Source: Theodoxus fluviatilis
Lineage: Eukaryota; Mollusca; Gastropoda; Cycloneritida; Neritidae
Direction: 5' to 3'
Length of the DNA: 64,000 nucleotides
Assembly (NCBI GenBank): GCA_034096865.1
Contig: JAWQFJ010028303.1
Coordinates: 1-64,000 of the forward strand
A program made the position numbers and the translations under genes. How positions within the stretch are numbered: the stretch's first letter is position 1; every line of letters starts with the position of its first letter. The notes beneath the pieces are model-generated. The model saw only the letters and a list, made by a program, of their open reading frames with translations. It searched no databases and was not told where the DNA came from. Of this stretch, positions 11,646-23,339 are shown piece after piece.

Positions 11646-11910
11646 GCCCGACAGGCGAGTTAAAATTTAGTAAAAAGAAGAAAAAAAAGAGAAAATACAG
11701 CACTTCGATGCCGTTTCCAACCGTCTCACTGGGAAAAGTTCTACAGACAGGCCCCAGATTTCATGGATATCAAATTGGACAGATTGGGTGGGACAGATTT
11801 CTTGCTTTAAGTGGCCAAGATTTTCACATGATCGATGTGTGACAGTTGGAAACAACATCGAAGTGCTTTATATATTTATATATTTTAATTTACTCGCCCG
11901 TCGGATGAGC
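11646..11910. mobile_element. Small imperfect inverted repeat (MITE-like hairpin)
   Basis: About 11646-11731 pairs with about 11839-11910. The shared blocks are AGCACTTCGATG with CGTTTCCAACCGTC on the left, and GACAGTTGGAAACAACATCG with AAGTGCTTTA on the right. GGCGAGTTAAAATTTA also pairs with TTTAATTTACTCGCC. The loop of about 105 bp has no coding signal. Confidence 0.6.
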
Positions 11911-12004
11911 TGCTCTAGTTTTTTTCTAGCCCGAGGAAAGTTTTATTCGTCATGGACGACAGGGCGAATGTTTTTATTACATTTTGAAACAAAACGTGCT
12001 TCAG

Positions 12005-12405
12005 TTGGATTGCCTTTGACAAACTTTGCTAGCGTATCCTAGTCCTATGAAACGCGCCTGTTGGAATGCCTTTGACTAACTTGGCTAGCGTGTCCTAATC
12101 CTGAGAAATGCGCCTCAGTTGGATTGCCTTTGACTAACTTGGCTAGCGTATCCTAGTCCTATGAAACGCGCCTGTTGGAATGCCTTTGACTAACTTGGCT
12201 AGCGTATCCTTGTCCTGAAAAACGCGCCTCAGTTGGATTGCCTTTGACTAACTTGGCTAGCGTGTCCTAATCCTGAAAAACGCGCCTCAGTTGGAATGCC
12301 TTTGACTAACTTGGCTAGCGTGTCCTAATCCTGAGAAATGCGCCTCAGTTGGATTGCCTTTGACTAACTTGGCTAGCGTATCCTTGTCCTGAAAAACGCG
12401 CCTCT
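12005..12405. repeat. 58-bp minisatellite, about 7 copies
   Basis: The unit begins TTGGATTGCCTTTGACTAAC and includes GGCTAGCGTATCCTAGTCCT and AACGCGCCTCAG. Two subtypes alternate (GAATGCC or GATTGCC; ATGAAACGCGCCTG or TGAGAAATGCGCCTCAG). Confidence 0.9.
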
Positions 12406-12508
12406 TGTCACAGTGTTGGCATTTGAAGATGCTGGCGACATCCCGGCGCCATCTGTCCTTCGTCGACTGCGTCTCTTCTCCAGCCTCCGAAGCCTATCTC
12501 TCTCTCTC

Positions 12509-12537
12509 CCCCCCCCCCCCCCCCCCCCCCCCCCCCA
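12509..12537. repeat. Poly-C tract
   Basis: A run of nearly 30 C, probably unstable in length. Confidence 0.9.
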
Positions 12538-12605
12538 GCCTGCTCTGGAGCCCACCTTTCCAGCTGGTGTAGTTCCTGGCGAGGAGCCCCCTGTGGAGTC
12601 TATGA

Positions 12606-13013
12606 GGGCAAATGGTCAGTGCATGACGGCAAATGGTCAGTACTTGAGGGCAAATGGTCAGTGCATGAGGGCAAATGGTCAGTACTTGAGGGCAAATGGT
12701 CAGTGCATGAGGGCAAATGGTCAGTACTTGTGGGCAAATGGTCAGTGCATGAGGGCAAATGGTCAGTGCATGAGGGCAAATGGTCAGTACATGAGGGCAA
12801 ATGGTCAGTACATGACGGCAAATGGTCAGTGCATGAGGGCAAATGGTCAGTGCATGAGGGCAAATGGTCAGTGCATGAGGGCAAATGGTCAGTACATGAG
12901 GGCAAATGGTCAGTGCATGAGGGCAAATGGTCAGTGCATGAGAGCAAATGGTCAGTACATGAGGGCAAATGATCAGTGCATGAGGGCAAATGGTCAGTAC
13001 ATGAGGGCAAATG
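12606..13013. repeat. 21-bp minisatellite, left part
   Basis: The unit is ATGAGGGCAAATGGTCAGTR plus a final C; R is A or G. About 19 copies. The array stops in mid-unit at CAAATG (13008-13013), where the MITE is inserted. It resumes at 13628 in the same orientation. Confidence 0.95.
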
Positions 13014-13627
13014 TGACGAGCCACGACAAAACCAGTGCTAAGTCCATTTTTGGACAAAATGGGGTTTTAATACTTTTGAATTCTGCATTCATTTCTGTTT
13101 GTTTTGATATAAGAATGAACAATGTGAGTTCATTAGAATAGGAGTTACAGGCATTTCAAGTTGGGTACTGAAGCAGCGGTCATTTTGAAAAAACGGTCTC
13201 AGAAGATTTACTCTCTTCAGACATTAAACACCTTAGCAACGGTATTTCAAACTCCGTTTCCAAAAATAGCTGACCTTATTTTTCTTCGACATCCACAGAG
13301 CGGGAACGCCGAGAGAGCGGCCTTTCTATCGGTATATAACATGAAGGGGTTCTGCAAGGGTTTAGGTGTGTTTATTGCAGCTAAAATGAGGCAATTAACG
13401 CTAATTACAGGGAGCTTTTGAAACAATACATAACACAAAAGTCTGTATTTTACCATCAAAATATAATTCTTCAAAATGTTTCCTTTACTGGCATGATAGT
13501 TTGAACCATGTAGAATCTATTTTCATCAAAAAGTGAAAATCACCCAGAGTGACCCTCCCTGCCTTTTTTCAGTCGTAGCGCAAAATAGTGCCGCGCGACT
13601 TAGCACTGGTTTTGTCGTGGCTCGTCA
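13014..13627. mobile_element. 614-bp MITE with 30-31 bp TIRs and CAAATG duplication
   Basis: The left end TGACGAGCCACGACAAAACC and onward (13014-13043) is the perfect reverse complement of 13598-13627. CAAATG flanks both sides (13008-13013 and 13628-13633). Removing the element plus one CAAATG restores an exact 21-bp array unit. The interior has no transposase frame. Perfect TIRs imply a fairly recent insertion. The superfamily is not determined; a 6-bp duplication is unusual. Confidence 0.9.
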
Positions 13628-14478
13628 CAAATGGTCAGTGCATGAGGGCAAATCGTCAGTGCATGAGGGCAAATGGTCAGTGCATGAGGGCAAATGGTCA
13701 GTACATGAGGGCAAATGGTCAGTACATGAGGGCAAATGGTCAGTACATGAGGGCAAATGGTCAGTACATGAGGGCAAATGGTCAGTGCATGAGGGCAAAT
13801 GGTCAGTACATGAGGGCAAATGGTCAGTACATGAGGGCAAATGGTCAGTACATGAGGGCAAATGGTCAGTGCATGAGGGCAAATGGTCAGTACATGACGG
13901 CAAATGGTCAGTACATGAGGGAAAATGGTCAGTACATGAGGGCAAATGGTCAGTACATGAGGGCAAATGGTCAGTACATGAGGGCAAATGGTCAGTACAT
14001 GAGGGCAAATGGTCAGTGCACGAGGGCAAATGGTCAGTGCATGAGGGCAAATGGTCAGTACATGAGGGCAAATGGTCAGTACATGAGGGCAAATGGTCAG
14101 TGCATGAGGGCAAATGGTCAGTGCATGAGGGCAAATGGTCAGTGCATGAGGGCAAATGGTCAGTGCATGAGGGCAAATGGTCAGTGCATGACGGCAAATG
14201 GTCAGTACATGAGGGCAAATGGTCAGTACATGAGGGCAAATGGCCAGTACATGAGGGCAAATGGTCAGTACATGAGGGCAAATGGTCAGTGCATGAGGGC
14301 AAATGGTCAGTACATGACGGCAAATGGTCAGTACATGGTCAGTACATGACGGCAAATGGTCAGTACATGAGGGCAAATGGTCAGTACATGAGGGCAAATG
14401 GTCAGTACTTGAGGGCAAATGGTCAGTACATGAGGGCAAATGGTCAGTACTTGAGGGCAAATGGTCAGTACATGAGGT
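13628..14478. repeat. 21-bp minisatellite, right part
   Basis: About 40 copies of the same 21-bp unit as on the other side of the MITE, in the same direction. Variants include ATGACGG and ACTTGAGGG. A partial-unit deletion lies near 14335. Confidence 0.95.
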
Positions 14479-15240
14479 ACCAGCGCTCTGCTGCTTTATT
14501 TCCTCCTCGACAACTCTCGGATTTCGAGGCTTGTAAGTTGTAACGAAATGACATGAAAAGAAAAATGTCCACACAGCAAAGTGTTCGACCTTTAATAATT
14601 ATCAGAACGCCGTGAGCACAGCACAGGGAAAATGATGAAATAAAACCCTCCACATATCACCCATCAATTTCACGTTCATGGAATACCTCCAAAAACGTTA
14701 AGAAAATGGTCTTACCCACATCTGCTTGTGAGCCAAATAATGTTTCCATATACCTTTATTCATAATCAAGAAATTACCTGGCACCTCAACCTGATTCAAT
14801 GATAACTTACTTATAAATGATGATGCATGACTTCAACGTGTTTACTAAAGACCTGAACATAACACATGAGCTACATAAACTTTGACTGAACACACACGGG
14901 TTTTCTCCCGCTAAAAACAGTGAAGTATGCGTATATCCACAAGATAATGGAACACAATGCGATTTGCACGTCTCGTGTACAAACCACTTGAGTAGGAAAA
15001 AGGCTCCATCCCATAAACAACTCTTGTGTATCAAGACACCAGACCATCTGGCTGAATGGATCGTCAAAGGGCATTGCTGGGGAAGTGCATGAGAAAAGTC
15101 CCTGAGAGTGGAAAACGTCATGCAACTCGAGGCGGGGACAAGGCGGAGCAGTGAGACGACCCCCTCCCCAGCGCTCACGGCGTGCTGCCATGCCATGGCG
15201 AAGTTCCTGCCCAACGGGGACAGCCCGACCCCGCAATACG
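14479..15240. other. No gene recognised
   Basis: Non-repetitive sequence between two arrays. No open frame here shows a domain, and no RNA gene is visible. Confidence 0.45.
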
Positions 15241-15244
15241 AGAA

Positions 15245-16070
15245 CAACCACTGCACTTGCTGCACGCTCGTCCTGGGATAGCCACTGCACTTACAGTACG
15301 CTCGTACTGGGGTAGCCACTGCACAACAGTACGCTCGTACTCGGGTAGCCACTGCACTTGCTGCACGCTCGTCCTGGGATAGCCACTGCACTTACAGTAC
15401 GCTCGTACTGGGGTAGCCACTGCACAACAGTACGCTCGTACTGGGGTAGCCACTGCACTTGCTGCACACTCGTCCTGGGATAGCCACTGCACTTACAGTA
15501 CGCTCGTACTGGGGTAGCCACTGCACTTACAGTACGCTCGTACTGGGATAGCCACTGCACTTGCAAATTCGTCCTGGGACAGCCACTGCACTTACAGCAC
15601 GCTCGTACTGTGATAGGCACTGCACTTACAGTGCGCTCGTACTGGGATAGCCACTGCACTTGAAATACAGTGATAGTCACTGCAACTACCATACATGGAT
15701 ATCCACTGCTTGTGCTATACAGGGATATCCACTGCTTGTGCTATACAGGGATAGCCACTGCACCAACAATAGAGCGGTCACTGCACTTGCCAGGCATGAT
15801 TAGGATGGCCATTGCATTCACTAGGTAAGGATAGCCATCTGGCCTTTCAAGTAGAGTCTGCAAGGCAAGGATAGCCACTGCGCTTGCCAGGCAAGGATAG
15901 CCAGTGCGCTTGCCAGGCAAGGATAGCCAACATTACTCTCAGGCAAGGAAAAGCAGCTATTAACGTTACGGATGACTAATCACTGAACCCATCATGCAGG
16001 GATAGCCACGCTGCCTGCCATGGAAGGATAGCCAATTACTGAGCCTTCCAGGCAAGGGTAGCAATTTTGC
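15245..16070. repeat. 34-bp minisatellite decaying into GGATAGCCACTG repeats
   Basis: 15245-15670 has about 12 units built from CACTTACAGTACGCTCGTAC and TGGGGTAGCCACTG. From 15670 to about 16060 the same GGATAGCCACTG core recurs with unrelated spacers and indels (CAGGCAAGGATAGCC), so this end of the array is older and more decayed. Confidence 0.9.
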
Positions 16071-16339
16071 AATACCACTCCATGTGGGACAATCATTTTC
16101 CGTAAATACCCTGGAACCTCGCTCTGTTGTTTCCCGGAGGAATCTGGCCCAACCCACCCACTGCCAGTGGCAATGCACCCGCGCCGCTGCAAAGAGATCC
16201 TGCTTATGCACTCCAAACACTGATGCGTCCGAGGAGATGCATTCACGATCAACGCAGCTCTATTCAAACATGTTATGCAATGCATGCGGGTATTTTGCTC
16301 AAAATATGCATTGTCACAACGGACATAAAACGGAACAAA

Positions 16340-16872
16340 TAAACAAGAACAAATGGAAAAGAACAATTGAACAAGAACAAATGAACAAGAACAAATGAAC
16401 AAGAACAATTGAACAAGAGCAAATGGAAAAGAACAATTGAACAAGAACAAATGAACAAGAACAAATGAACAAGAACAAATGAACAAGAACAAACGGAAAA
16501 GAACAATTGAACAAGAACAAATGAACAAGAACAAATGGACAAGAACAATTTAACAAGAACAAATGGAAAAGAACAATTGAACAAGAACAAATGAACAAGA
16601 ACAAATGAACAAGAACAAATGAACAAGAACAAATGAACAAGAACAATTGAACAAGAACAATTGAACAAGAACAAATGGACAAGAACAATTGAACAATAAC
16701 AATTGAACAAGAACAATTGAACAAGAACAATTGAACAAGAACAAATGGAAAAGAACAATTGAACAAGAACAAGTGAACAAGAACAAATGGACAAGAACAA
16801 TTGAACAAGAACAATTGAACAAGAACAATTGAACAAGAACAAATGGAAAAGAACAAATGGAAAAGAACAATT
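16340..16872. repeat. 14-bp minisatellite, about 38 copies
   Basis: The unit is ACAAGAACAAATGA with variants AATTGA, AATGGA and AAGAACAATT. It has no G-rich strand. Open frames on the minus strand (Phe/Leu/Cys/Ser-rich) come from the repeat. Confidence 0.95.
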
Positions 16873-17036
16873 CCACCTCTCGAGGTGCAGTCTCACAGTC
16901 GTTCACGTTTGTTCACCATAATAATCTTGTATATAAAACAAAACAAAACACAACCTTGTTAGTACTGGCCATCTAGCACGGCAAAGCTTGGTCACGCAAT
17001 TGTGCCTATCTTTCCTCCTCCTGGGCATCGCCTTCC

Positions 17037-17600
17037 ATACAGACACTGAGGCTGGGGCGGAGTTAAAGGTGCAGACTTTCACCTCTCACTCACTACAGAC
17101 ACTGAGGCTGGGGCGGAGTTAAAGGTGCAGACTTTCACCTCTTACTACAGACAGTGAGGCTGGGGCGGAGTTAAAGGTGCAGACTTTCACCTCTTACTAC
17201 AGACAGTGAGGCTGGGGCGGAGTTAAAGGTGCAGACTTTCACCTCTCACTCACTACAGACACTGAGGCTGGGGCGGAGTTAAAGGTGCAGACTTTCACCT
17301 CTCACTCACTACAGACAGTGAGGCTGGGGCGGAGTTAAAGGTGCAGACTTTCACCTCTCACTCACTACAGACACTGAGGCTGGGGCGGAGTTAAAGGTGC
17401 AAACTTTCACCCCTCACTAACTACACAGACACTGAGGCTGGGGCGGATTTAAAGCTGCAGACTTTCACCTCTCACTCACTACAGACACTGAGGCTGGGGC
17501 GGAGATAATTAAAGGTGAAGACTTTCACCTCTCACTCACTACAGGCAGTGAGGCTGGGGCGGAGTTAAAGGTCCATACATTCACCTCTCACTCAATGTTT
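17037..17600. repeat. 56/52-bp minisatellite, about 10 copies
   Basis: The unit starts ACACTGAGGCTGGGGCGGAG, then TTAAAGGTGCAGACTTTCAC and CTCTCACTCACTACAG. Some copies lack CACT, giving 52 bp. GGTGCAGACTTTCACC is an imperfect palindrome inside each unit. Confidence 0.95.
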
Positions 17601-18366
17601 GGCATTTGTATTCTTCAACCGAGCAATGTTGAACCAATCGATGGATGACAACTGGTATCAAGACACACATGGCAGTAATACGTACGAGGCATTCACTACG
17701 AAACCCAAGCATATTTCCTGCAGCCGTGAGCGATGTTGCTCGTACGTCTGACACAGCAGACTTGGTACCGAGTTTGATGTGTGCCAGTGGTTTACACGAC
17801 AGGCTGCTCCATTGCTGTGCTTTCTCAGTTTCGCCCACCTCCTTCTAAAGAATGTTTGCACTGAATCATGGCAAGACGAGAGACTATCACACTGATGCTG
17901 CTATCACACTGGCCTTTATCACCGTGTTCGTGTGCATTCATTTCTCCATTTACCTTTCACTAGAGTGAGAACATTGTCCAGGAACAATCTTTATGGTTCC
18001 TTGTTCGTGTCACGTTGACTAGTAAAGTTTTTCTTAAATATAACTGAAAGCGTCCCTGTAGTTCGGGCAGTGCTTCCTTCATCTTGAGCCGAGACGTGAT
18101 CAGGAGTATAGTATGACAGCTATGACAAGAGCTTGCAAACTGACTGCTTAGAACTTACCACCTCCAATCAGTGCAGAACCCTACCAAGCATCCAACAGTC
18201 CCATCGGCTGGTCGCAAAAACCACCGCAATATATTAACACTACTGAACGAAAGGCTCGGTGCAACTCTGACATATCTTACCCTGAGCAAGACGCTTCATC
18301 AATAACCATGGATCGGAATGATCTGACCCTGTCCCGGTGACCCCGGTGGTCTCCTTGGCTGCCTGG
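17601..18366. other. No gene recognised
   Basis: Unique-looking sequence. The short overlapping frames at 17581-17861 on both strands have no domain. Confidence 0.45.
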
Positions 18367-19632
18367 GGCCGCCCTGGCTGAGCTACTGGAGCAGGCCCCT
18401 GGCTGAGCCACTCGAGCAGGCCCTTGGCTGAGCTACTGGAGCAGGCCCCTGGCTGACCCACTGGAGCAGGCCCTTGGCTGAGGCACTGGAGCAGGCCCCT
18501 GGCTGAGCTACTGGAGCAGGCCCCTGGCTGAGCCACTCGAGCAGGCCCTTGGCTGAGCTACTGGAGCAGGCCCCTGGCTGAGCTACTGGAGTAGGCCCCT
18601 GGCTGAGCCACTCGAGCAGGCCCTTGGCTGAGCTACTGGAGCAGGCCCCTGGCTGAGCTACTGGAGCAGGCCCCTGGCTGAGCCACTCGAGCAGGCCCTT
18701 GGCTGAGCTACTGGAGCAGGCCCCTGGCTGACCCACTGGAGCAGGCCCTTGGCTGAGGCACTGGAGCAGGCCCCTGGCTGAGCTACTGGAGCAGGCCCCT
18801 GGCTGAGCCACTCGAGCAGGCCCTTGGCTGAGCTACTGGAGCAGGCCCCTGGCTGAGCTACTGGAGTAGGCCCCTGGCTGAGCCACTTGAGCAGGCCCTT
18901 GGCTGAGCTACTGGAGCAGGCCCCTGGCTGAGCTACTGGAGCAGGCCCCTGGCTGAGCCACTGGAGCAGGCCCCTGGCTGAGCCACTGGAGCAGGCCCCT
19001 GGCTGAGCTACTGGAGCAGGCCCCTGGCTGAGCCACTGGAGCAGGCCCCTGGCTGAGCTACTGGAGCAGGCCCCTGGCTAAGCTACTGGAGCAGGCCCCT
19101 GGCTGAGCTACTGGAGCAGGTCCCTGGCTGAGCTACTGGAGCAGGTCCCTGGCTGAGCCACTGGAGCAGGTCCCTGGCTGAGCCACTGCAGCAGGTCCCT
19201 GGCTGAGCTACTGGAGCAGGTCCCTGGCTGAGCTACTGGAGCAGGTCCCTGGCTGAGCCACTGGAGCAGGTCCCTGGCTGAGCTACTGGAGCAGGTCCCT
19301 GGCTGAGCCACTGGAGCAGGTCCCTGGCTGAGCTACTGGAGCAGGTCCCTGGCTGAGCTACTGGAGCAGGCCCCTGGCTGAGCTACTGGAGCAGGCCCCT
19401 GGCTGAGCTACTGGAGCAGGTCCCTGGCTGAGCTACTGGAGCAGGCCCCTGGCTGAGCTACTGGAGCAGGTCCCTGGCTGAGCTACTGGAGCAGGTCCCT
19501 GGCTGAGCTACTGGAGCAGGTCCCTGGCTGAGCCACTGGAGCAGGTCCCTGGCTGAGCTACTGGAGCAGGCCCCTGGCTGAGCTACTGGAGCAGGTCCCT
19601 GGCTGAGCTACTGGAGCAGGCCCCTGGCTGAG
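18367..19632. repeat. 25-bp minisatellite, about 50 units, with higher-order repeat
   Basis: The unit is GAGCTACTGGAGCAGGCCCC plus TGGCT. CCCC/CCTT/TCCC and CTACTGG/CCACTCG variants are arranged in blocks. An 11-unit (275-bp) block is repeated (for example about 18383-18536 and 18658-18811), a higher-order structure. Confidence 0.95.
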
Positions 19633-19639
19633 GAATTGG

Positions 19640-20590
19640 AGCAGGCTCGAAAGCCCAGCAGCCAGGGGTTCCAGCTGACGAGGGGGACATCGAGCGGTTC
19701 CGGCTGTATGTTACTTATGAACGGTGTCTACGTCTGAAGGGATGTACTTGCTGACATAGACTACTGACTCTGCTGCTAGCTGCGGATAACGGCCATTGTG
19801 GCAGAAGGGCACACCATCCAGTTTGTGGGACTTCCGATTCTCTGTTTGCTTCCCCGCTTTGCATCTTTTCCTTTCCAATGACAGCGGTGCAAGCGTTCCT
19901 TTAGGGGCGTTTTCCTCAGTAGTCAGTTTACATCGACTGAATCACACCGAATCCTCGCGCCAGTTTCAAGCTCAATAAAACAACTACCCCCACTCGTTTC
20001 TCGATGCAATCCTAGGACAACAACCAGTCGTCAACGTGCTCATCTCGGAGGAGAGCTGCTCTGTCGTCCAAGCGTACACGGAGACATTCGATCCATCCGA
20101 AACAGAGAGAGTATCCATGACGAACTTGTCTCTTTTATGAGCAGACTATATCCATAAATACTCAGAGTCCGAAAACGGCTTCCCCCATCCCCCTCCTGCA
20201 GGGAGGTGCTTTCCCGACAGTCAGGGCGCATCAGCCCCGCGCTAGCGAACGCTGCAGGGTAGGTAAGGAGAGGCCGCACAGACGAGACATGAATACGGCT
20301 CGCCACGCCGGGTACTCCAGGGGAACAATATCACATGCCTAGCTCGTTTTCGGAAGAACAATGCAACGTGTATTTACATTAGGAAAAGTGGTTCATAAAC
20401 AACATTATTCTCCAAATATTACAAGGTTATTCCAAACAAAGACTCGTGTCCAAATGTAGGGATGCATAATGTCAGAAGGCTGTCCACGTATACCCTGACG
20501 TCATCAGGAAGAGGTGGGCCACACTCCACAGCGTATCTTCAGCTGAAGAGCATGTGGAAAAGCACATTCTGGATTCTCTGAGCGTGCACA
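19640..20590. other. No gene recognised
   Basis: Mixed-composition spacer between two arrays. No domain-bearing frame, RNA gene or inverted-repeat element is seen. Confidence 0.45.
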
Positions 20591-21846
20591 CGTGCAAGTG
20601 CGCGCGTGCCCGCCTGCATGCTTGTCTTTATGTGTGCGTGCAAGTGCGCGTGTGCCCGCCTGCATGCTTGTCTTTATGTGTGCGTGTGCCCGCCTGCATG
20701 CTTGTCTTTATGTGTGCGTGCAAGTGCGCGCGTGCCCGCCTGCATGCTTGTCTTTATGTGTGCGTGCAAGTGCGCGTGTGCCCGCCTGCATGCTTGTCTT
20801 TATGTGTGCGTGTGCCCGCCTGCATGCTTGTCTTTATGTGTGCGTGTGCCCGCCTGCATGCTTGTCTTTATGTGTGCGTGTGCCCGCCTGCATGCTTGTC
20901 TTTATGTGCGCGTGTGCCCGCCTGCATGCTTGTCTTTATGTGTGCGTGTGCCCGCCTGCATGAGTGTCTTAATGTGTGCGTGTGCCCGCCTGCATGCTTG
21001 TCTTTATGTGTGCGTGTGCCCGCCTGCATGCTTGTCTTTATGTGTGCGTGTGCCCGCCTGCATGCTTGTCTTTATGTGTGCGTGTGCCCGCCTGCATGCT
21101 TGTCTTTATGTGCGCGTGTGCCCGCCTGCATGCTTGTCTTTATGTGTGCGTGTGCCCGCCTGCATGCTTGTCTTTATGTGTGCGTGTGCCCGCCTGCATG
21201 CTTGTCTTTATGTGTGCGTGTGCCCGCCTGCATGCTTGTCTTTATGTGTGCGTGCAAGTGCGCGTGTGCCCGCCTGCATGCTTGTCTTTATGTGTGCGTG
21301 CAAGTGCGCGTGTGCCCGCCTGCATGCTTGTCTTTATGTGTGCGTGTGCCCGCCTGCATGCTTGTCTTTATGTGTGCGTGCAAGTGCGCGTGTGCCCGCC
21401 TGCATGCTTGTCTTTATGTGTGCGTGCAAGTGCGCGTGTGCCCGCCTGCATGCTTGTCTTTATGTGTGCGTGCAAGTGCGCGTGTGCCCGCCTGCATGCT
21501 TGTCTTTATGTGTGCGTGCAAGTGCGCGTGTGCCCGCCTGCATGCTTGTCTTTATGTGTGCGTGCAAGTGCGCGTGTGCCCGCCTGCATGCTTGTCTTTA
21601 TGTGTGCGTGCAAGTGCGCGCGTGCCCGCCTGCATGCTTGTCTTTATGTGTGCGTGCAAGTGCGCGTGTGCCCGCCTGCATGCTTGTCTTTATGTGTGCG
21701 TGCAAGTGCGCGTGTGCCCGCCTGCATGCTTGTCTTTATGTGTGCGTGCAAGTGCGCGTGTGCCCGCCTGCATGCTTGTCTTTATGTGTGCGTGCAAGTG
21801 CGCGTGTGCCCGCCTGCATGCTTGTCTTTATGTGTGCGTGCAAATG
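20590..21846. repeat. 34/44-bp minisatellite, about 33 units
   Basis: The core GTGCCCGCCTGCATGCTTGT plus CTTTATGTGTGC is joined either by GTGTGCCC (short) or by GTGCAAGTGCGCGTGTGCCC (long). Short units dominate the middle and long units the end (from about 21240). The Cys/Leu/Val open frames of up to 445 codons are by-products and appear in all three plus frames. Confidence 0.95.
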
Positions 21847-22064
21847 AATGTACATGCATGTTGTGAGTCAGTGCATGCCGAAGGATTTTGATTCAAGAAA
21901 GAAAACCTCCACGTCCCACACACTGGGCATGAGCCCACGCTGCCAGGACACAACAGACAAACTGCCAGAGAGTTTGCAAGGCTGGCGTAGCCTGCATACA
22001 GCGTGCCCATCTCGTCACGCCCCTGACTGCAAGGAGGAGTTTCCTCGCCAGGCAGGCAACCATA

Positions 22065-22405
22065 CATGTACACACGTCAGTGTACATACATGTACATACG
22101 TCAGTGTACATACATGTGCATACGTCAGTGTACATACATGTACATACGTGAGTGTACATACATGTACATACGTGAGTGTACATACATGTACATACGTGAG
22201 TGTACATACATGTACATACGTGAGTGTACATACATGTACACACGTGAGTGTACATACATGTACATACGTCAGTGTACATACATGTACATACGTGAGTGTA
22301 CATACATGTACAGACGTGAGTGTACATACATGTACATACATGAGTGTACATACGTGAGTACATACATGTACATACGTGAGTGTACATACATGTACATACG
22401 TGAGT
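22065..22405. repeat. 24-bp minisatellite, about 14 copies, palindromic
   Basis: The unit is TACATACATGTACATACGTS plus AGTG. TGTACATACATGTACA is nearly self-complementary, so single strands can fold. Confidence 0.95.
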
Positions 22406-22654
22406 CTCCTTTTTCCACTTCCCACGTGGATGCAGAAGGAAATCTGTATGAGCCACAGACCGAGTATGATGAGTTCCTCAAAATAGTCTGCATACATCCC
22501 TCCTTTCAGCCTGGCAGTGGACACAAACAGCACAGAACGATCCTCCCCTACAGAGCCTATACACTGTGCACCCCTCTGTCTCTCTCTCCTACAGCACAAA
22601 GGTCATCCAGGCCGGGCCAAAATATATGTATAGCCAGGGCAAGGATGCCTTACT

Positions 22655-23298
22655 CCGCAGTTCCTACATCCGCAGTTCCTACATCCGCAGTTCCTACATC
22701 CGCAGTTCCTACATCCCCAGTTCCTACATCTCCAGTTCCTACCTCCGCAGCTCCTACATCCGCAGTTCCTACATCCACAGTTCCTACATCCGCAGCTCCT
22801 ACCTCTCCAGTTCCTACCTCCGCAGTTCCTACATCCCCAGTTCCTACATCCCCAGTTCCTACATCTCCAGTTCCTACATCCGCAGTTCCTACATCCCCAG
22901 TTCCTACATCTCCAGTTCCTACCTCTCCAGTTCCTACATCCCCAGTTCCTACATCTCCAGTTCCTACCTCCGCAGTTCCTACATCCGCAGTTCCTACATC
23001 CCCAGTTCCTACATCTCCAGTTCCTACCTCCGCAGTTCCTACATCCGCAGTTCCTACATCTCCAGTTCCTACCTCCGCAGTTCCTACATCCCCAGTTCCT
23101 ACATCTCCAGTTCCTACCTCTCCAGTTCCTACATCCCCAGTTCCTACATCCGCAGTTCCTACATCCGCAGTTCCTACATCCCCAGTTCCTACATCTGCAG
23201 ATCCTACATCCCCAGTTCTTACATCTGCAGTTCCTACATGCCCAGTTCCTACATCTGCAGTTCCTACATGCCCAGTTCCTACATCCGCAGCTCCTACT
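22655..23298. repeat. 15-bp minisatellite, about 43 copies
   Basis: The unit is TTCCTACATCCGCAG with TCCCCAG, TCTCCAG and CTCCGCAG variants. Because 15 is divisible by 3, one plus frame reads a Pro-Thr-Ser-Ala/Pro-Val pentapeptide repeat (mucin-like) and another reads Ser-Ser-Tyr-Ile. Both strands are open. No signal peptide or splice context supports a gene. Confidence 0.9.
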
Positions 23299-23339
23299 TG
23301 GCTCTCTGCAGACCAGGGAGGGACATCCGCGCCAAGGCT

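Noticed and set aside
12606..14478. Possible CRISPR array
   Set aside because: Units are head-to-tail with no unique spacers, the organism is an animal, and no cas-like genes exist.
20554..21891. Cysteine-rich protein of 445 codons
   Set aside because: 34-bp units rotate through all three frames, giving the same words in every frame, which is the mark of a repeat and not of a gene.
22420..22650. Possible plus-strand exon after CTCTCTCCTACAG
   Set aside because: An acceptor-like site precedes an open stretch, but no matching donor or recognisable protein segment was found.
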